From Paenibacillaceae bacterium (GTDB taxonomy: Bacteria > Bacillota > Bacilli > Paenibacillales > NBRC-103111), in assembly GCA_029256185.1 (NCBI GenBank), contig JAQSYI010000027.1:1-64000 (forward strand): a stretch of DNA of 64,000 nucleotides, written 5' to 3'. A program made the position numbers and the translations under genes. Shown piece after piece: positions 35,228 to 44,012 of this stretch (the first letter of the stretch is position 1; each line of letters opens with the position of its first letter). The notes below the pieces were generated by a model, which searched no databases, was not told the DNA's origin, and saw only the letters and a list, made by a program, of their open reading frames with translations.

Positions 35228-36193
35228 TCAATAGACCTGCTCCTTGAAGTAAAAGCCGTAGGACAGGGGCCTGTCCCGCTGCTGAATCTCCTCTATCGTC
35301 TCGAGCCATTCCTGGCGGAACCGGTACTCCTGCGGATTGGCGTAATACGCATCCATAGCCGCGCGGTAAGCGCGCAGCACCGTGATATTGTATTCCTGGG
35401 ACTTAAGCAGGCTTTCCACCTTCAGGCTGTCAATCTCCGCTTCCAGGAATTCGTGCAGCGTATCGAGCATGCACAGATCGTCACCGCTCATGATATGGGT
35501 GCCGGCCTGGTCCTCATAGACCGGGTAGCGCTCATCCTGGCGCTCTTCCTCGATCAGATACATGCCCTTGTCCGCCGCAAGATCCCGCCTGGAGGCCTCC
35601 GGCTGCGGCTCCTTCCCCTCCTTCGTCTGAAGGTGGTCCAAGTAACTGCTCACCATACGTCTTCTGGAATGAAAAATATTGGTCATCCCATGCACCTGCA
35701 CCTGAATCTCCGCCTGGCAGCTGCGCTTGAACTCCAACACCTGCTCCATGCTAAGCTCCCGGGCCAGGATGGCGCGGACAGCACCTTTGCCCCGCCAATA
35801 GTTGGCTGTTGCATAGTTGGTAGCCGTCATCTCCGGGTTCCAGTGGAATACAAGCCCGGATAATCCGGCTTCCCCGGCTGCCGCAAGCACTGCCGGATCT
35901 CCGAATATGACAGCATCGGCGCCGGCTCTGGCTGCTTTCTCCAGATAACCGGGCAACAACGGCAATGCCGCGTTATCCATGATCCGGTTGGCCGCCACAT
36001 ACGCTTTGGCTCCCGCCTCATGGGCAAGCCGCACCGCCTGGTCCAGTTCTCCGCTGAGGATATCTCCGGGCAGGCGCATGCCGAACTGCTGCTCGCCGAT
36101 CTGGATTCCGTCAGCCCCGGCTTCCATATAGCGCACCATCTCGGACAAGGAGCCGGCTGCCGTCAACAATTCCGTCCTTTTCAACCGCTCCAC
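35228..36193 (-). CDS. trhP1: U32-family tRNA hydroxylation protein TrhP1 (YrrN-like)
   Basis: 321 residues counted from a GTG at 36193; a TTG at 36184 lies at better distance from GAAGGGGTGGAG. The N-terminus LLTAAGSLSEMVRYMEAGADGIQIGEQQFGMR is the U32 barrel start. MTNIFHSRRRMVSSYLDHL replaces the Cys-rich segment of TrhP2, so this subunit probably lacks the cluster. It acts with TrhP2 on wobble uridine of tRNA. It sits between mltG and trhP2; the O-methyltransferase gene yrrM that precedes yrrN in Bacillus is missing here. Confidence 0.85.
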   Translation of the reverse strand: MERLKRTELLTAAGSLSEMVRYMEAGADGIQIGEQQFGMRLPGDILSGELDQAVRLAHEAGAKAYVAANRIMDNAALPLLPGYLEKAARAGADAVIFGDPAVLAAAGEAGLSGLVFHWNPEMTATNYATANYWRGKGAVRAILARELSMEQVLEFKRSCQAEIQVQVHGMTNIFHSRRRMVSSYLDHLQTKEGKEPQPEASRRDLAADKGMYLIEEERQDERYPVYEDQAGTHIMSGDDLCMLDTLHEFLEAEIDSLKVESLLKSQEYNITVLRAYRAAMDAYYANPQEYRFRQEWLETIEEIQQRDRPLSYGFYFKEQVY

Positions 36194-36214
36194 CCCTTCT
36201 CTTGCTTCAACTTG

Positions 36215-37306
36215 TTATTTCCCCGCTTTGCTGTTGGCGTTGTTCTTCTTATGCTCCTCGAATGTCTCCGCAAACAGATGCGCGCCTGTTCCATCCTTCT
36301 TCGTCACATAGAAGAAGTATTGGGTGGTTGCCGGCCACAGGGCGGCTTTGATGGAAGCAAGCCCCGGATTGGCAATCGGGCCGGGAGGAAGTCCTGTATG
36401 AAGATAAGTATTATAAGGACTCTCGATTTGAAGATCCTTCTCAAACAGCCTTTCCTTCGGCTTGTCGAATAAATACTGAATAGTAGCATCAATTTGCAGC
36501 GGCATTTTCTTGTCCAGCCGGTTGTAGATAACACCCGCCACGACCGGGCGCTCCTCATCCACCACAACCTCACGCTCAATCAGGGACGCCACGGTAAGCA
36601 CCTCATGCAGCGTCAGCTTGCGCTCCGCCAGCGCCTGCTCCCATCCGGCAAGCTGCTCCTTCTTCTTATCCCATTCCGAGAGCATGCGCAGGAGAATATC
36701 CTGCTCTGTGCTGCCCTTCTTCATCTCATAGGTCTCCGGGAACATATATCCTTCCAGCCTGCTCCGCAAATTTCCGTCCTTGGGTATAGTGCCCGTCCAA
36801 GCAACAGGCCACTCCTTCTCTTCATTGGCAAGCGCAAGGAAGGCATCCTTGTCTATCAGCCCTTCTGCCGCCAGCTTCTCAGCAATCTGCACCACAGTGA
36901 AGCCCTCGGGTATGGTGTAGCGCATCATCTCTTCTTTGATCACATCGCCCTGATTCATCTTGTCCGTAATTTCATCCAGGGTCATTCCCGGCTTCATCTC
37001 ATATCTGCCCGCTTGGAAACGGTCACCCTGCTGTTGATACCTCAAATACATGGTATAAGCCAGCTTGTTGCGGATGATTCCCTCTTGCTCGAGAATGTCT
37101 GCGATCCCTGCCGAACCCGTGCCGGCCGGGATGACGATTTCCTTGGACTCCCCCGCTGCCAGCGGCTGCAGGGAGCGGTAAGCATAATAAACGGCTGCTC
37201 CACCGGCTGCCAAGACCACAAAGACAACAGAAGCGGCCACGGCGAGCGCAATTTTCCACCGGCTGCGCTTTTTGACTGTATGCTGGTTCTCTACTTGTTC
37301 ATCCAA
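36215..37306 (-). CDS. mltG: endolytic murein transglycosylase MltG (YceG-like)
   Basis: 363 residues. Basic cytoplasmic start, one membrane helix (about 18-38), a LysM-like region (EIVIPAGTGSAGIADILEQEGII) and the YceG catalytic domain. Catalytic motifs: LTVASLIEREVVVDEERPVVAGVIYNRL with the Glu and the downstream MPLQIDATIQYLF, then SPYNTYLHTGLPPGPIANPG. It cuts nascent glycan strands at the membrane. TTG start 10 bases after AAGGAGG. It precedes trhP1 closely and probably shares its transcript. Confidence 0.93.
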   Translation of the reverse strand: MDEQVENQHTVKKRSRWKIALAVAASVVFVVLAAGGAAVYYAYRSLQPLAAGESKEIVIPAGTGSAGIADILEQEGIIRNKLAYTMYLRYQQQGDRFQAGRYEMKPGMTLDEITDKMNQGDVIKEEMMRYTIPEGFTVVQIAEKLAAEGLIDKDAFLALANEEKEWPVAWTGTIPKDGNLRSRLEGYMFPETYEMKKGSTEQDILLRMLSEWDKKKEQLAGWEQALAERKLTLHEVLTVASLIEREVVVDEERPVVAGVIYNRLDKKMPLQIDATIQYLFDKPKERLFEKDLQIESPYNTYLHTGLPPGPIANPGLASIKAALWPATTQYFFYVTKKDGTGAHLFAETFEEHKKNNANSKAGK

Positions 37307-37343
37307 CGGTTAATTTCCTCCTTAACAATGAAACCCGCGCATG

Positions 37344-37417
37344 GACAAACGCCTGAAAGCGCCCTTGGCAACCGGCGTTTGCCCGGAAATCGAACACCCC
37401 GCGCTTGTGCTTTCCGG
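37344..37417. repeat. double-hairpin repeat, diverged copy 3
   Basis: Begins GACAAACGCCTGAAAGCG, then CCGGCGTTTGCC closes the first hairpin; CCGGAAATCG and GCTTTCCGG close the second. 74 nt, same layout as 9155-9231 and 24201-24277 but lower identity. It lies in the mltG leader. Confidence 0.6.
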
Positions 37418-37427
37418 GATTTTGAGC

Positions 37428-37462
37428 AAAAAGAGCGGCTCTGAGGGGCCGCCCTTTCGATT
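37428..37462 (-). terminator. terminator after the DUF1292 genes
   Basis: AAAGAGCGGC pairs with GGCCGCCCTTT around CTCTGAGG. The minus strand continues TTTTTGCTC. It separates the ireB-ruvX-DUF1292 operon from mltG. Confidence 0.65.
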
Positions 37463-37507
37463 CTACCACATTTTTTATTATGGTTCCATTCATGCAAGAG
37501 TAGAGTA

Positions 37508-37813
37508 TTAATCGAATAAAACCGTCATTTCGTCATAGAGCTCCAGCACCGCTTCCCATTCATCATCATCCTCGACAGTAGCAAGCTGCAGTTCCCCTTG
37601 CTCATCGGTTACAATATGGAACAGGGCCAATTCGTCGCTGCGCTTCATCGCGGCGGATTGCAGTACGGCATATTGGCGGTCCTCGATGCGGAATTCCGCC
37701 AAAATACGCAGAGGCTTGGAATCCCCTTCCTCCCCCTCGAGCATGACCTCGTCGCCAAATGCTTCCCTCAGCAGTTGGATGGGGACCGCATCATCCGGTG
37801 TGTAGGCTGTCAC
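37508..37813 (-). CDS. DUF1292 protein, second copy
   Basis: 101 residues, acidic. DUF1292 pattern: RILAEFRIEDRQYAVLQ followed by LFHIVTDEQGELQLATVEDDDEWEAVLELYDEM. The YrzB-like family always accompanies ruvX in Bacillales; its role is unknown. It starts by ATGA overlap with the first copy, so the two are translationally coupled paralogues. It probably arose by tandem duplication and has diverged strongly. Confidence 0.85.
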   Translation of the reverse strand: MTAYTPDDAVPIQLLREAFGDEVMLEGEEGDSKPLRILAEFRIEDRQYAVLQSAAMKRSDELALFHIVTDEQGELQLATVEDDDEWEAVLELYDEMTVLFD

Positions 37814-38145
37814 TTGATTACCTCTTCCTCTTCTTCCTCTTGACCGTCCATTTCATCCATGAGCGTATTGAAGGTTTCCTCTACAATATTCCATTCTTCC
37901 TCATCGTCAATGGTGAACAGCTGCAGGTCGTCTCCTTCTTCCTCATAACGGAAAGCATACACCTCATCGCTTTCTTCCTCGTCATTCGTTGTTGGTACAG
38001 GAACCAGCATCATGTACTTCTTATCGCTGCCGTCCACTTCAAAGCGCATGATGACCTCGAACTCTTCCTCATTTCCCTCTTCATCCGGAATATAGATGAT
38101 TTCTGGCTCTTCCTCGTTAATCGGCTTGTTCGTCATCCTGCTCAC
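37810..38145 (-). CDS. DUF1292 protein, first copy (YrzB-like)
   Basis: 111 residues, very acidic. IIYIPDEEGNEEEFEVIMRFEVDGSDKKYMMLVPV and VYAFRYEEEGDDLQLFTIDDEEEWNIVEETFNTLMDE match the DUF1292 domain. ATGA overlap with ruvX upstream and with a second DUF1292 gene downstream. No enzymatic motif. The position is that of B. subtilis yrzB. Confidence 0.9.
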   Translation of the reverse strand: MSRMTNKPINEEEPEIIYIPDEEGNEEEFEVIMRFEVDGSDKKYMMLVPVPTTNDEEESDEVYAFRYEEEGDDLQLFTIDDEEEWNIVEETFNTLMDEMDGQEEEEEEVIK

Positions 38146-38558
38146 CCTTTCGATTTGGAATCCATATAACCTTGCAGTATGATAGCGGCGGCCATCTTGT
38201 CGATGACCTGCTTGCGCTTTTTCCGGCTGACGTCGGCACTGATGAGTGTCCGCTCCGCGGCAACCGTCGTCAATCTTTCATCCCAGAGATGGACAGGCAG
38301 ATTTAGCATGCCACGAAGCTCCTCGGCGAATGCCAAGCAAATTTCACCGCGGGGCCCTATGCTGCCGTTCATATTCTTGGGAAGTCCAAGCACAATTTCT
38401 TTCACGTCATTATCTACGGCGATCCGGCCGATCCGTTCCATATCCTCTTCGGGCTTGCGGCGTTCAATCACACCGAAGCCCTGAGCGGTCCAGCCGAGCT
38501 CATCACTCAGTGCTACACCGATTCTGCGGTCGCCGTAGTCCAGTCCCATCCACCTCAT
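38142..38558 (-). CDS. ruvX: RuvX/YqgF RNase H-like putative Holliday junction resolvase
   Basis: About 138 residues from ATG 38558. RNase H-fold acidic residues: Asp in MGLDYGDRRIGVALSD, Glu in the EIVLGLP strand, and Asp in DKMAAAIILQGYMD. WDERLTTVAAERTL is the family motif. Homologues process pre-16S rRNA and have been proposed as Holliday junction resolvases. AAGGGAG lies 11 bases before the ATG. It follows ireB by 16 bases and overlaps the DUF1292 gene. Confidence 0.93.
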   Translation of the reverse strand: MRWMGLDYGDRRIGVALSDELGWTAQGFGVIERRKPEEDMERIGRIAVDNDVKEIVLGLPKNMNGSIGPRGEICLAFAEELRGMLNLPVHLWDERLTTVAAERTLISADVSRKKRKQVIDKMAAAIILQGYMDSKSKG

Positions 38559-38574
38559 GCTTGGCTTGACTCCC

Positions 38575-38838
38575 TTACTTTTTGTGCTGCGCGAGATAGG
38601 CACGGACCAGTTCTTCGATCAATTCATCCCGCTCTCTTTTGCGGATCAGGCTTCTGGCATTGTTATGCCTCGGAATGTAAGCCGGATCGCCAGAGAGCAA
38701 GTACCCGACGATTTGATTGATCGGATTGTATCCCTTTTCCTGCAGGGCGTCATACACGGTCAGCAGCACTTCCTTGGGAGAAGTCTCCACGCCTTCTGCC
38801 ACCACGTCGAACTTCATCGTTTTGTCCATAGAACTCAT
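38575..38838 (-). CDS. ireB: IreB family regulatory phosphoprotein
   Basis: About 87 residues. MSSMDKTMKFDV at the N-terminus contains the threonines that PASTA kinases phosphorylate in Enterococcus IreB. The rest (TVYDALQEKGYNPINQIVGYLLSGDPAYIPRHNNARSLIRK and ELVRAYL) is the compact DUF965 fold. Start at ATG 38838 after GGGAGGTGCCGATC. First gene of the operon with ruvX and the DUF1292 genes. No kinase gene is in the window. Confidence 0.93.
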   Translation of the reverse strand: MSSMDKTMKFDVVAEGVETSPKEVLLTVYDALQEKGYNPINQIVGYLLSGDPAYIPRHNNARSLIRKRERDELIEELVRAYLAQHKK

Positions 38839-38911
38839 GATCGGCACCTCCCGATTGAGCAGTATTATGAGACGAACCATCCAATACGATTCTCTAATAC
38901 ACCGATATATT

Positions 38912-38944
38912 CTCCAAAGGTCGAAGAAATACCTTTATTTGGAG
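38912..38944. promoter_or_regulatory. dyad in the ireB promoter region
   Basis: CTCCAAAGGT pairs with ACCT...TTTGGAG (3-base bulge) around CGAAGAAAT. It lies between alaS and the ireB operon, without U-run on the minus strand, so it could be an operator or an RNA hairpin in the leader. Unassigned. Confidence 0.35.
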
Positions 38945-38997
38945 CAAAAAATACAAAAAACTTGTTTTGTGGACAACTATCCTTAAACTCCGGGAGT

Positions 38998-41637
38998 TTA
39001 TACAGCCGCCCCTTGACGTTCAACCAGTTCTCTGACCAGTTGAAGCGCCTCTCCCAGCTTGGACGGTTCCTTGCCTCCGGCCTGGGCCATGTCGGGACGT
39101 CCGCCGCCCCCGCCGCCGCACCGGGCAGCCGCCTCCTTCACCAGCTTGCCGGCGTGGAAGCCCTTGGCAATCAAATCCGGGGTTACAGCCGCTACCAAGT
39201 TTACCTTGTCCTCTTGTACGGACCCCAGCACAATAACCGCCGAGCCCAGCTTCGACTTCAGGGAATCCACCATGTTGCGCAAGGAATCCATGTCCCCTGC
39301 AGCAACCTGGGCAGCCAACAGCTGAATCCCGTTAACTGTCACCAGCTTGTCGGTCAGGCTTCCGGCCTCTGCCTGGCTCATCTTGGCGCGGAGCGACTCA
39401 TTCTCGCGGGACAGGTCCTTGACCTGCGCAAGCACATGCTCCACCCGCTTGGGCAGCTCGCTCACATTGGTCTTCAAGAGCGCGGCGGATTGCTTCAGCA
39501 GGTCAAGCTGCTGATCCAGGTACTCATACGCCAGCTTCCCCGTTACTGCTTCAATCCGGCGGACACCGGAGCCGATGCCCCCTTCGCTTGCAATCTTGAA
39601 CAGGCCAATCTGGGCAGTGGAGCCCACGTGGCAACCACCGCACAGCTCAATGCTGTAATCCCCCACCCGGACTACACGGACCACATCCCCGTATTTCTCG
39701 CCAAACAGGGCCATAGCCCCCAGCGCCTTGGCGTCATCGATGGGCATGCTGTTGATTTCCACATCCGTACTGTTCCAGATCTGGCGGTTGACGCGGGTCT
39801 CGATTTCCTGAAGCTCCTCCGGACTGATGCTGCCGAAGTGGGAGAAGTCAAAGCGCAGACGGTCAGCCGATACCAGAGAGCCCGCCTGGTTGACATGCTG
39901 GCCCAGCACCTCCTTCAACGCCTTGTGAAGCAGATGGGTGGCAGTGTGGTTCTTCACGATATGGCTTCTGTTCACGCGGTCCACCGCAGCCGTCACCTTG
40001 GCGCCCGCGCGCAGAACGCCTTGTCCCACCTTCACCGTATGAACATGCTGTCCGTGGGGAGCCTTGGAAACCTCGCTTACTTCCGCTTCCAGCCCGTCCC
40101 CGGCCAAGGTGCCCCAATCGCTCACCTGTCCGCCCGATTCGGCGTAGAAGGGGGTACGGTCCAGAATCACTTGGGCTACGGTGCCTGCCGGAGCCTCCTG
40201 CACCAATTCGCCTGCCACAACAACAGCTTGTACAGCAGCCTCGAATATCAGATCAGTATAACCAACAAATTCACTTTTAACCGTATAATCCGAGAGCGGA
40301 CCGCCCTGAACCTTCATGCTCTCCGTTGCCTGGCGCCCCGAACGGGCGCGTTCCCGCTGCTCCTCCATGGCAAGCTCGAAGCCTTCCCGGTCCACGGACA
40401 AGCCGTTCTCCATGGCGAAATCCTCCGTCAGATCAAGAGGGAAGCCGTAGGTGTCGTAGAGCTTAAAGGCGTCGGCGCCGCCGATTTGGCTTCTTCCGCC
40501 CGTCTTGGCGGCAGCAACCAGCCCGTTTAGGATCGCCAGTCCATCGGACAACGTCTCATGGAAGCGTTCCTCCTCCGTGCGGATGACCTTCTCAATGAAT
40601 TCCCGCTTCTCCACGACTTCGGGATAGTACACGCCCATGACTTCTCCCACGACGGGAGTGAGCAGATAGAGGAACGGCTTATCCATGCCCAGCACGGACT
40701 TGCCGTAGCGGACCGCGCGGCGGAGCAACCTGCGGATCACATAGCCCCGGCCTTCGTTGGAAGGCAGAACGCCGTCGCCCACGGAGAAGGCCACTGTGCG
40801 GACATGGTCCGCCACAACCTTCAAGGCTACATCCGTGTCGGCATCCGTCTGGTATTGAACACCCGCAATCTCACAGGTCTTGCGGATAATCGGCTGGAAC
40901 AGATCCGTGTCGAAGTTGGAATCCACATCCTGCAGAATGGAAGCGAACCGCTCCAGACCGGCGCCGGTATCGATGTTCTTGTTGGGCAGCGGCGTATAAC
41001 TGCCGTCCTTATTATGGTTGAATTGGGAGAATACCAGATTCCATACTTCCAGGAAGCGCTCATTCTCGCCGCCGGGCCAGCATTCGGGATCGCTCAGGTC
41101 CCCGTACTTGTCGCCCCGGTCATAGAAAATTTCCGTGCAGGGACCGCAGGGGCCTTCGCCGATATCCCAGAAATTGCTCTCGTCCAGCTTGTAGATGCGG
41201 TTCTCGGGAATCCCGATCTTCTTATTCCACAGCTCGAATGCTTCGGGGTCCTCATGGTAGACCGTGACGGACAGACGCTCGGGATCGAAGCCGATCCATT
41301 GGGGCCCGGTCAGGAATTCCCAGGCCCAGGTGATCGCTTCCTCCTTGAAATAGTCGCCGATGGAGAAATTGCCCAGCATTTCGAAGAACGTATGGTGACG
41401 GCGGGTTTTGCCTACATTCTCGATATCGTTGGTCCGGATGCACTTCTGGGCGTTGGCGATCCGGGGATTCTCCGGCTTGACCCGCCCGTCAAAATAAGGC
41501 TTGAGCGGAGCCATGCCCGCATTGATCCACAGGAGGGAGGGATCATTGTGGGGAACCAGAGAAGCGCTCGGTTCCACCTTATGTCCCTTGCTTGCAAAAA
41601 AATCCAGCCATTTGCTTCTGATCTCGCTTGCTTTCAT
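38998..41637 (-). CDS. alaS: alanyl-tRNA synthetase
   Basis: 879 residues, full length. Class II catalytic core (motif 1 around KPYFDGRVKPENPRIANAQKCIRTNDIENVG, then RRHHTFFEMLGNFSIGDYFKEEAI), tRNA-recognition region, editing domain with HTATHLLHKAL and CGGCHVGSTAQIG zinc ligands, and a C-terminal DHHA1-like domain with GGGGGGRPDMAQAGG. Charges tRNA-Ala and clears Ser/Gly misacylation. A T-box leader lies upstream; a GGAGTTTA palindrome overlaps the stop codon. Confidence 0.97.
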   Translation of the reverse strand: MKASEIRSKWLDFFASKGHKVEPSASLVPHNDPSLLWINAGMAPLKPYFDGRVKPENPRIANAQKCIRTNDIENVGKTRRHHTFFEMLGNFSIGDYFKEEAITWAWEFLTGPQWIGFDPERLSVTVYHEDPEAFELWNKKIGIPENRIYKLDESNFWDIGEGPCGPCTEIFYDRGDKYGDLSDPECWPGGENERFLEVWNLVFSQFNHNKDGSYTPLPNKNIDTGAGLERFASILQDVDSNFDTDLFQPIIRKTCEIAGVQYQTDADTDVALKVVADHVRTVAFSVGDGVLPSNEGRGYVIRRLLRRAVRYGKSVLGMDKPFLYLLTPVVGEVMGVYYPEVVEKREFIEKVIRTEEERFHETLSDGLAILNGLVAAAKTGGRSQIGGADAFKLYDTYGFPLDLTEDFAMENGLSVDREGFELAMEEQRERARSGRQATESMKVQGGPLSDYTVKSEFVGYTDLIFEAAVQAVVVAGELVQEAPAGTVAQVILDRTPFYAESGGQVSDWGTLAGDGLEAEVSEVSKAPHGQHVHTVKVGQGVLRAGAKVTAAVDRVNRSHIVKNHTATHLLHKALKEVLGQHVNQAGSLVSADRLRFDFSHFGSISPEELQEIETRVNRQIWNSTDVEINSMPIDDAKALGAMALFGEKYGDVVRVVRVGDYSIELCGGCHVGSTAQIGLFKIASEGGIGSGVRRIEAVTGKLAYEYLDQQLDLLKQSAALLKTNVSELPKRVEHVLAQVKDLSRENESLRAKMSQAEAGSLTDKLVTVNGIQLLAAQVAAGDMDSLRNMVDSLKSKLGSAVIVLGSVQEDKVNLVAAVTPDLIAKGFHAGKLVKEAAARCGGGGGGRPDMAQAGGKEPSKLGEALQLVRELVERQGAAV

Positions 41638-41689
41638 GAGTTATCCTCTGCCTCCTCGAATTTGGCCCGCAAAAATCGGGTCCGAAAAA

Positions 41690-41975
41690 ATAAAAAATCG
41701 CCCCCTCAGCAGGGGCGATGATTCATCGCGGTACCACCCTGGTTATCATCTGGCTGCAAAAGAGCAAGCCGAACAATTTCCTCGTAAGGAATATAACGGT
41801 TCCAACCGGCGGAGTTCGCTCCGCGCTCGGGAAAGGGCTTCGGTTATGCTTCGCCACAAGGGTTCTTGCAGCCGGTCTTTGGGCGGCGTAATGCCCCTGC
41901 AACCGGAACCCTCTCTCTGCCTGGCGGACGATAACCTACTCATTTCCTTCAACGTTTTTGGCCTATACGCTTAAA
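41690..41975 (-). promoter_or_regulatory. T-box leader of alaS
   Basis: The minus strand contains the T-box core AGGGTGGTACCGCG (complement of 41727-41740). It is followed by a terminator (TCATCGCCCC, TGCTGA, GGGGCGATTTTTT). Stem I base GGAAA/TTTCC and GGTTAT/ATAACC enclose an AGTA loop and GAAGCCC. Reading GCC (complement of 41836-41838) as specifier fits Ala. Uncharged tRNA-Ala should favour antitermination. Confidence 0.9.
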
Positions 41976-42029
41976 ATTATAGTCAATTCTTCCCTGGTTG
42001 TCAAACGGCGAATGCCGTCTGAGCGGTTC

Positions 42030-43103
42030 TTATGTCGTATGCCGCTGGATAAAATACTGGGACACGTGGGAGAAAATCACCTTCAGCACCGCGAAGAACG
42101 GTACAGCCAGAATGAGCCCGGCCACCCCCGCCACCTGTCCGCCTACCATCAGGGCGAAAATAATCATTAAGGGATGCATATGCAACGACCGCCCCACCAC
42201 CTGAGGCGAAATCACATTGCCCTCGAGCAGCTGGCAAAACCAGTTGACGAGAAGCACATAGAGCACCATTTTCCATGATATGGAGGCAGCCATCAGCGCA
42301 GCGGGAGCCGCTCCCAGATACGGGCCCAGATACGGGATGATGTTGAAAACAGCCACCACACTGGCCAACAGGAGCGGATAAGGCATATCTATCAGCCAAT
42401 AGCCCAGGTAAGCCATCAAACCGATGATAATGCATACCAGAAACTGCCCTCGGATATAGTTGCCCAGCGCCTCATCGATTTCGAACAGCAATCTGGTGAC
42501 CCTGCGACGGTGCTTCTTGGGCACAACAGTCAGCACTGTTTTCTCGATTAATTGGAAGTCCTTCAAAATATAGAAGGCCACAAACGGAATAATCAGCGCC
42601 AGGAATACCACATTCAGCTTACCGCCGATCCCGTTCAGATAGTTGGATACCCAGTCGGATACGCCAAGCTCCAGCTTGTACAGAGAATTGTTGATCCCGG
42701 AGCGGATGCTGTCGGGCAGCATCTCGCTATGATTGAACCGGTCCATGATGCCCTGGGCCCGCATGGTGAATTCCGGCATATGGTCATTCAGTTGGGTGAG
42801 CTGCGAGATGAACATGGGTGTCAGATTCATCAGAACCACCGTCAGAGACGCCAGAAATACCATATAAATCAACAGCACCGCCACCGTCCGCGGCACCCTG
42901 CGCCGGTTGAGCAGCACCACAATGGGGTTAAGCACATACGAGATGATCATGGCAATCAGGAATGGCGCCAGCACCGCCCGCAGGAAACCGTATATCCCCC
43001 CCAGTATGGGGCGGAGCAGCCACAGCATGTAGACAATTATCAATCCAAGCAGTACAAAGACCAGCACGCGGAACCACTTGTTTGACGTAAAAGAAGGCTC
43101 CAT
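42030..43103 (-). CDS. AI-2E family permease (YrrI-like)
   Basis: About 357 residues with eight predicted membrane helices. N-terminal pair (VLVFVLLGLIIVYMLWLL), the long amphipathic middle region (residues about 110-200) and the C-terminal PYLGPYLGAAPAALMAA and GNVISPQVVGRSLHMHPLMIIFALMVGGQVAGVAGLILAVP motifs define the AI-2E transporter family. Members exchange ions or export signals; the substrate is unknown here. Start at ATG 43103 after CGGGGTGA. It occupies the position of B. subtilis yrrI beside alaS. Confidence 0.9.
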   Translation of the reverse strand: MEPSFTSNKWFRVLVFVLLGLIIVYMLWLLRPILGGIYGFLRAVLAPFLIAMIISYVLNPIVVLLNRRRVPRTVAVLLIYMVFLASLTVVLMNLTPMFISQLTQLNDHMPEFTMRAQGIMDRFNHSEMLPDSIRSGINNSLYKLELGVSDWVSNYLNGIGGKLNVVFLALIIPFVAFYILKDFQLIEKTVLTVVPKKHRRRVTRLLFEIDEALGNYIRGQFLVCIIIGLMAYLGYWLIDMPYPLLLASVVAVFNIIPYLGPYLGAAPAALMAASISWKMVLYVLLVNWFCQLLEGNVISPQVVGRSLHMHPLMIIFALMVGGQVAGVAGLILAVPFFAVLKVIFSHVSQYFIQRHTT

Positions 43104-43329
43104 CTCATTCACCCCGTTTTCCCGTAAAAGGCACGTCCCATGCCCACTTATACAGTATATGTACGGACAGGCGAAATAAACCCCGGACTTGGGCAAATTC
43201 CGGCTTGGCCCCGGCATTTGTCTGACCGAATGAGGCTCGTTCCCGCTTATGCCATCGGCAAGTCTACCTTCCCTCCCCGGTTAGCAAACACGCCCAGCTT
43301 CAGGCAAGAGGAAAAAGGCCTGGATAGAA

Positions 43330-43522
43330 AATAAGGCCCGGGTTTTTCCCTTATTGCTCTTACAGGAGGTCATTTTCTGGCAATAAGACCCTCCTTTTTC
43401 CCTTATCCCCTTCCAAACCGTCCAAAATGAGCTCCAAAAATGACAATAAGGGAAAGTACGTTCCCTTATTCCAGGGAATCGGCCGGTGGGAAGGACAATA
43501 GCGGAAAAACGCTTCCCTTATT
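43330..43522. repeat. four-palindrome array B
   Basis: Units at 43330-43355, 43382-43407, 43445-43470 and 43497-43522, all 26 nt. Each starts AATAA or AATAG and ends CCCTTAT plus T or C. Unit 3 is AATAAGGGAA, 6 nt, TTCCCTTATT. Spacings 52, 63, 52 equal those of array A exactly; spacers differ. The remaining gap to 43772 contains one 19-nt repeat and no gene. Confidence 0.88.
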
Positions 43523-43614
43523 TCCCTTGGCGGTACTCCCCAAACATCATTAAGGGATTAATAAAGGGAATAGTACACACCGCTTCGTGGGAACATCTAT
43601 GACCGGGCAACCGC

Positions 43615-43633
43615 CCTCCCCGGAATGATATAC
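43615..43633. repeat. 19-nt repeat CCTCCCCGGAATGATATAC, copy 2
   Basis: Identical to 24171-24189; 93 bases after array B. Confidence 0.75.
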
Positions 43634-43772
43634 GCTCTGCCCTGTACCCGTCCCGTCATTTCATTCATCACTGATGCCCCCCAAGCGGCATTGGAAGTCT
43701 GATCCGGCAAAAAAGGGACTCCGGCGCTCCTCAATGGCGAGAGCGCCGGAATCCCTATAGGCAGGCATCATG

Positions 43773-43988
43773 CTAGTTGGCATGAACCTGCTGCTGCACA
43801 ATCTCCTCTTCGAAGAAAAGATCATCCAGCGAGCTTAAAGTACCGTCTTCTTCTACCTGATATACGGACATCTTGTCTCCGTTTATCGTCAACTCGATAA
43901 AGCACCCCCAGCAGTAATACTGGTGGGAGCCAATTTTTCCAATATCCCGGGAATTGCAGTTGGGACACCGCATTGACAAATCCATCAC
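43773..43988 (-). CDS. small zinc-ribbon protein
   Basis: 71 residues counted from a GTG at 43988, with an ATG immediately after it. RCPNCNSRDIG and HQYYCWGCFIEL form a CxxC...CxxC zinc ribbon; the rest is acidic (DDLFFEEEIVQQQ). AAGGA lies 6 bases upstream of the GTG. It follows the PRC-barrel gene by 24 bases. No function can be assigned; such ribbons often mediate nucleic-acid or protein contacts. Confidence 0.75.
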   Translation of the reverse strand: MMDLSMRCPNCNSRDIGKIGSHQYYCWGCFIELTINGDKMSVYQVEEDGTLSSLDDLFFEEEIVQQQVHAN

Positions 43989-44012
43989 CCACGTTCCTTA
44001 TATATTGTCCGT

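Noticed and set aside
38557..40530. 657-aa plus-strand frame
   Set aside because: Antisense to ireB and alaS; no family features.
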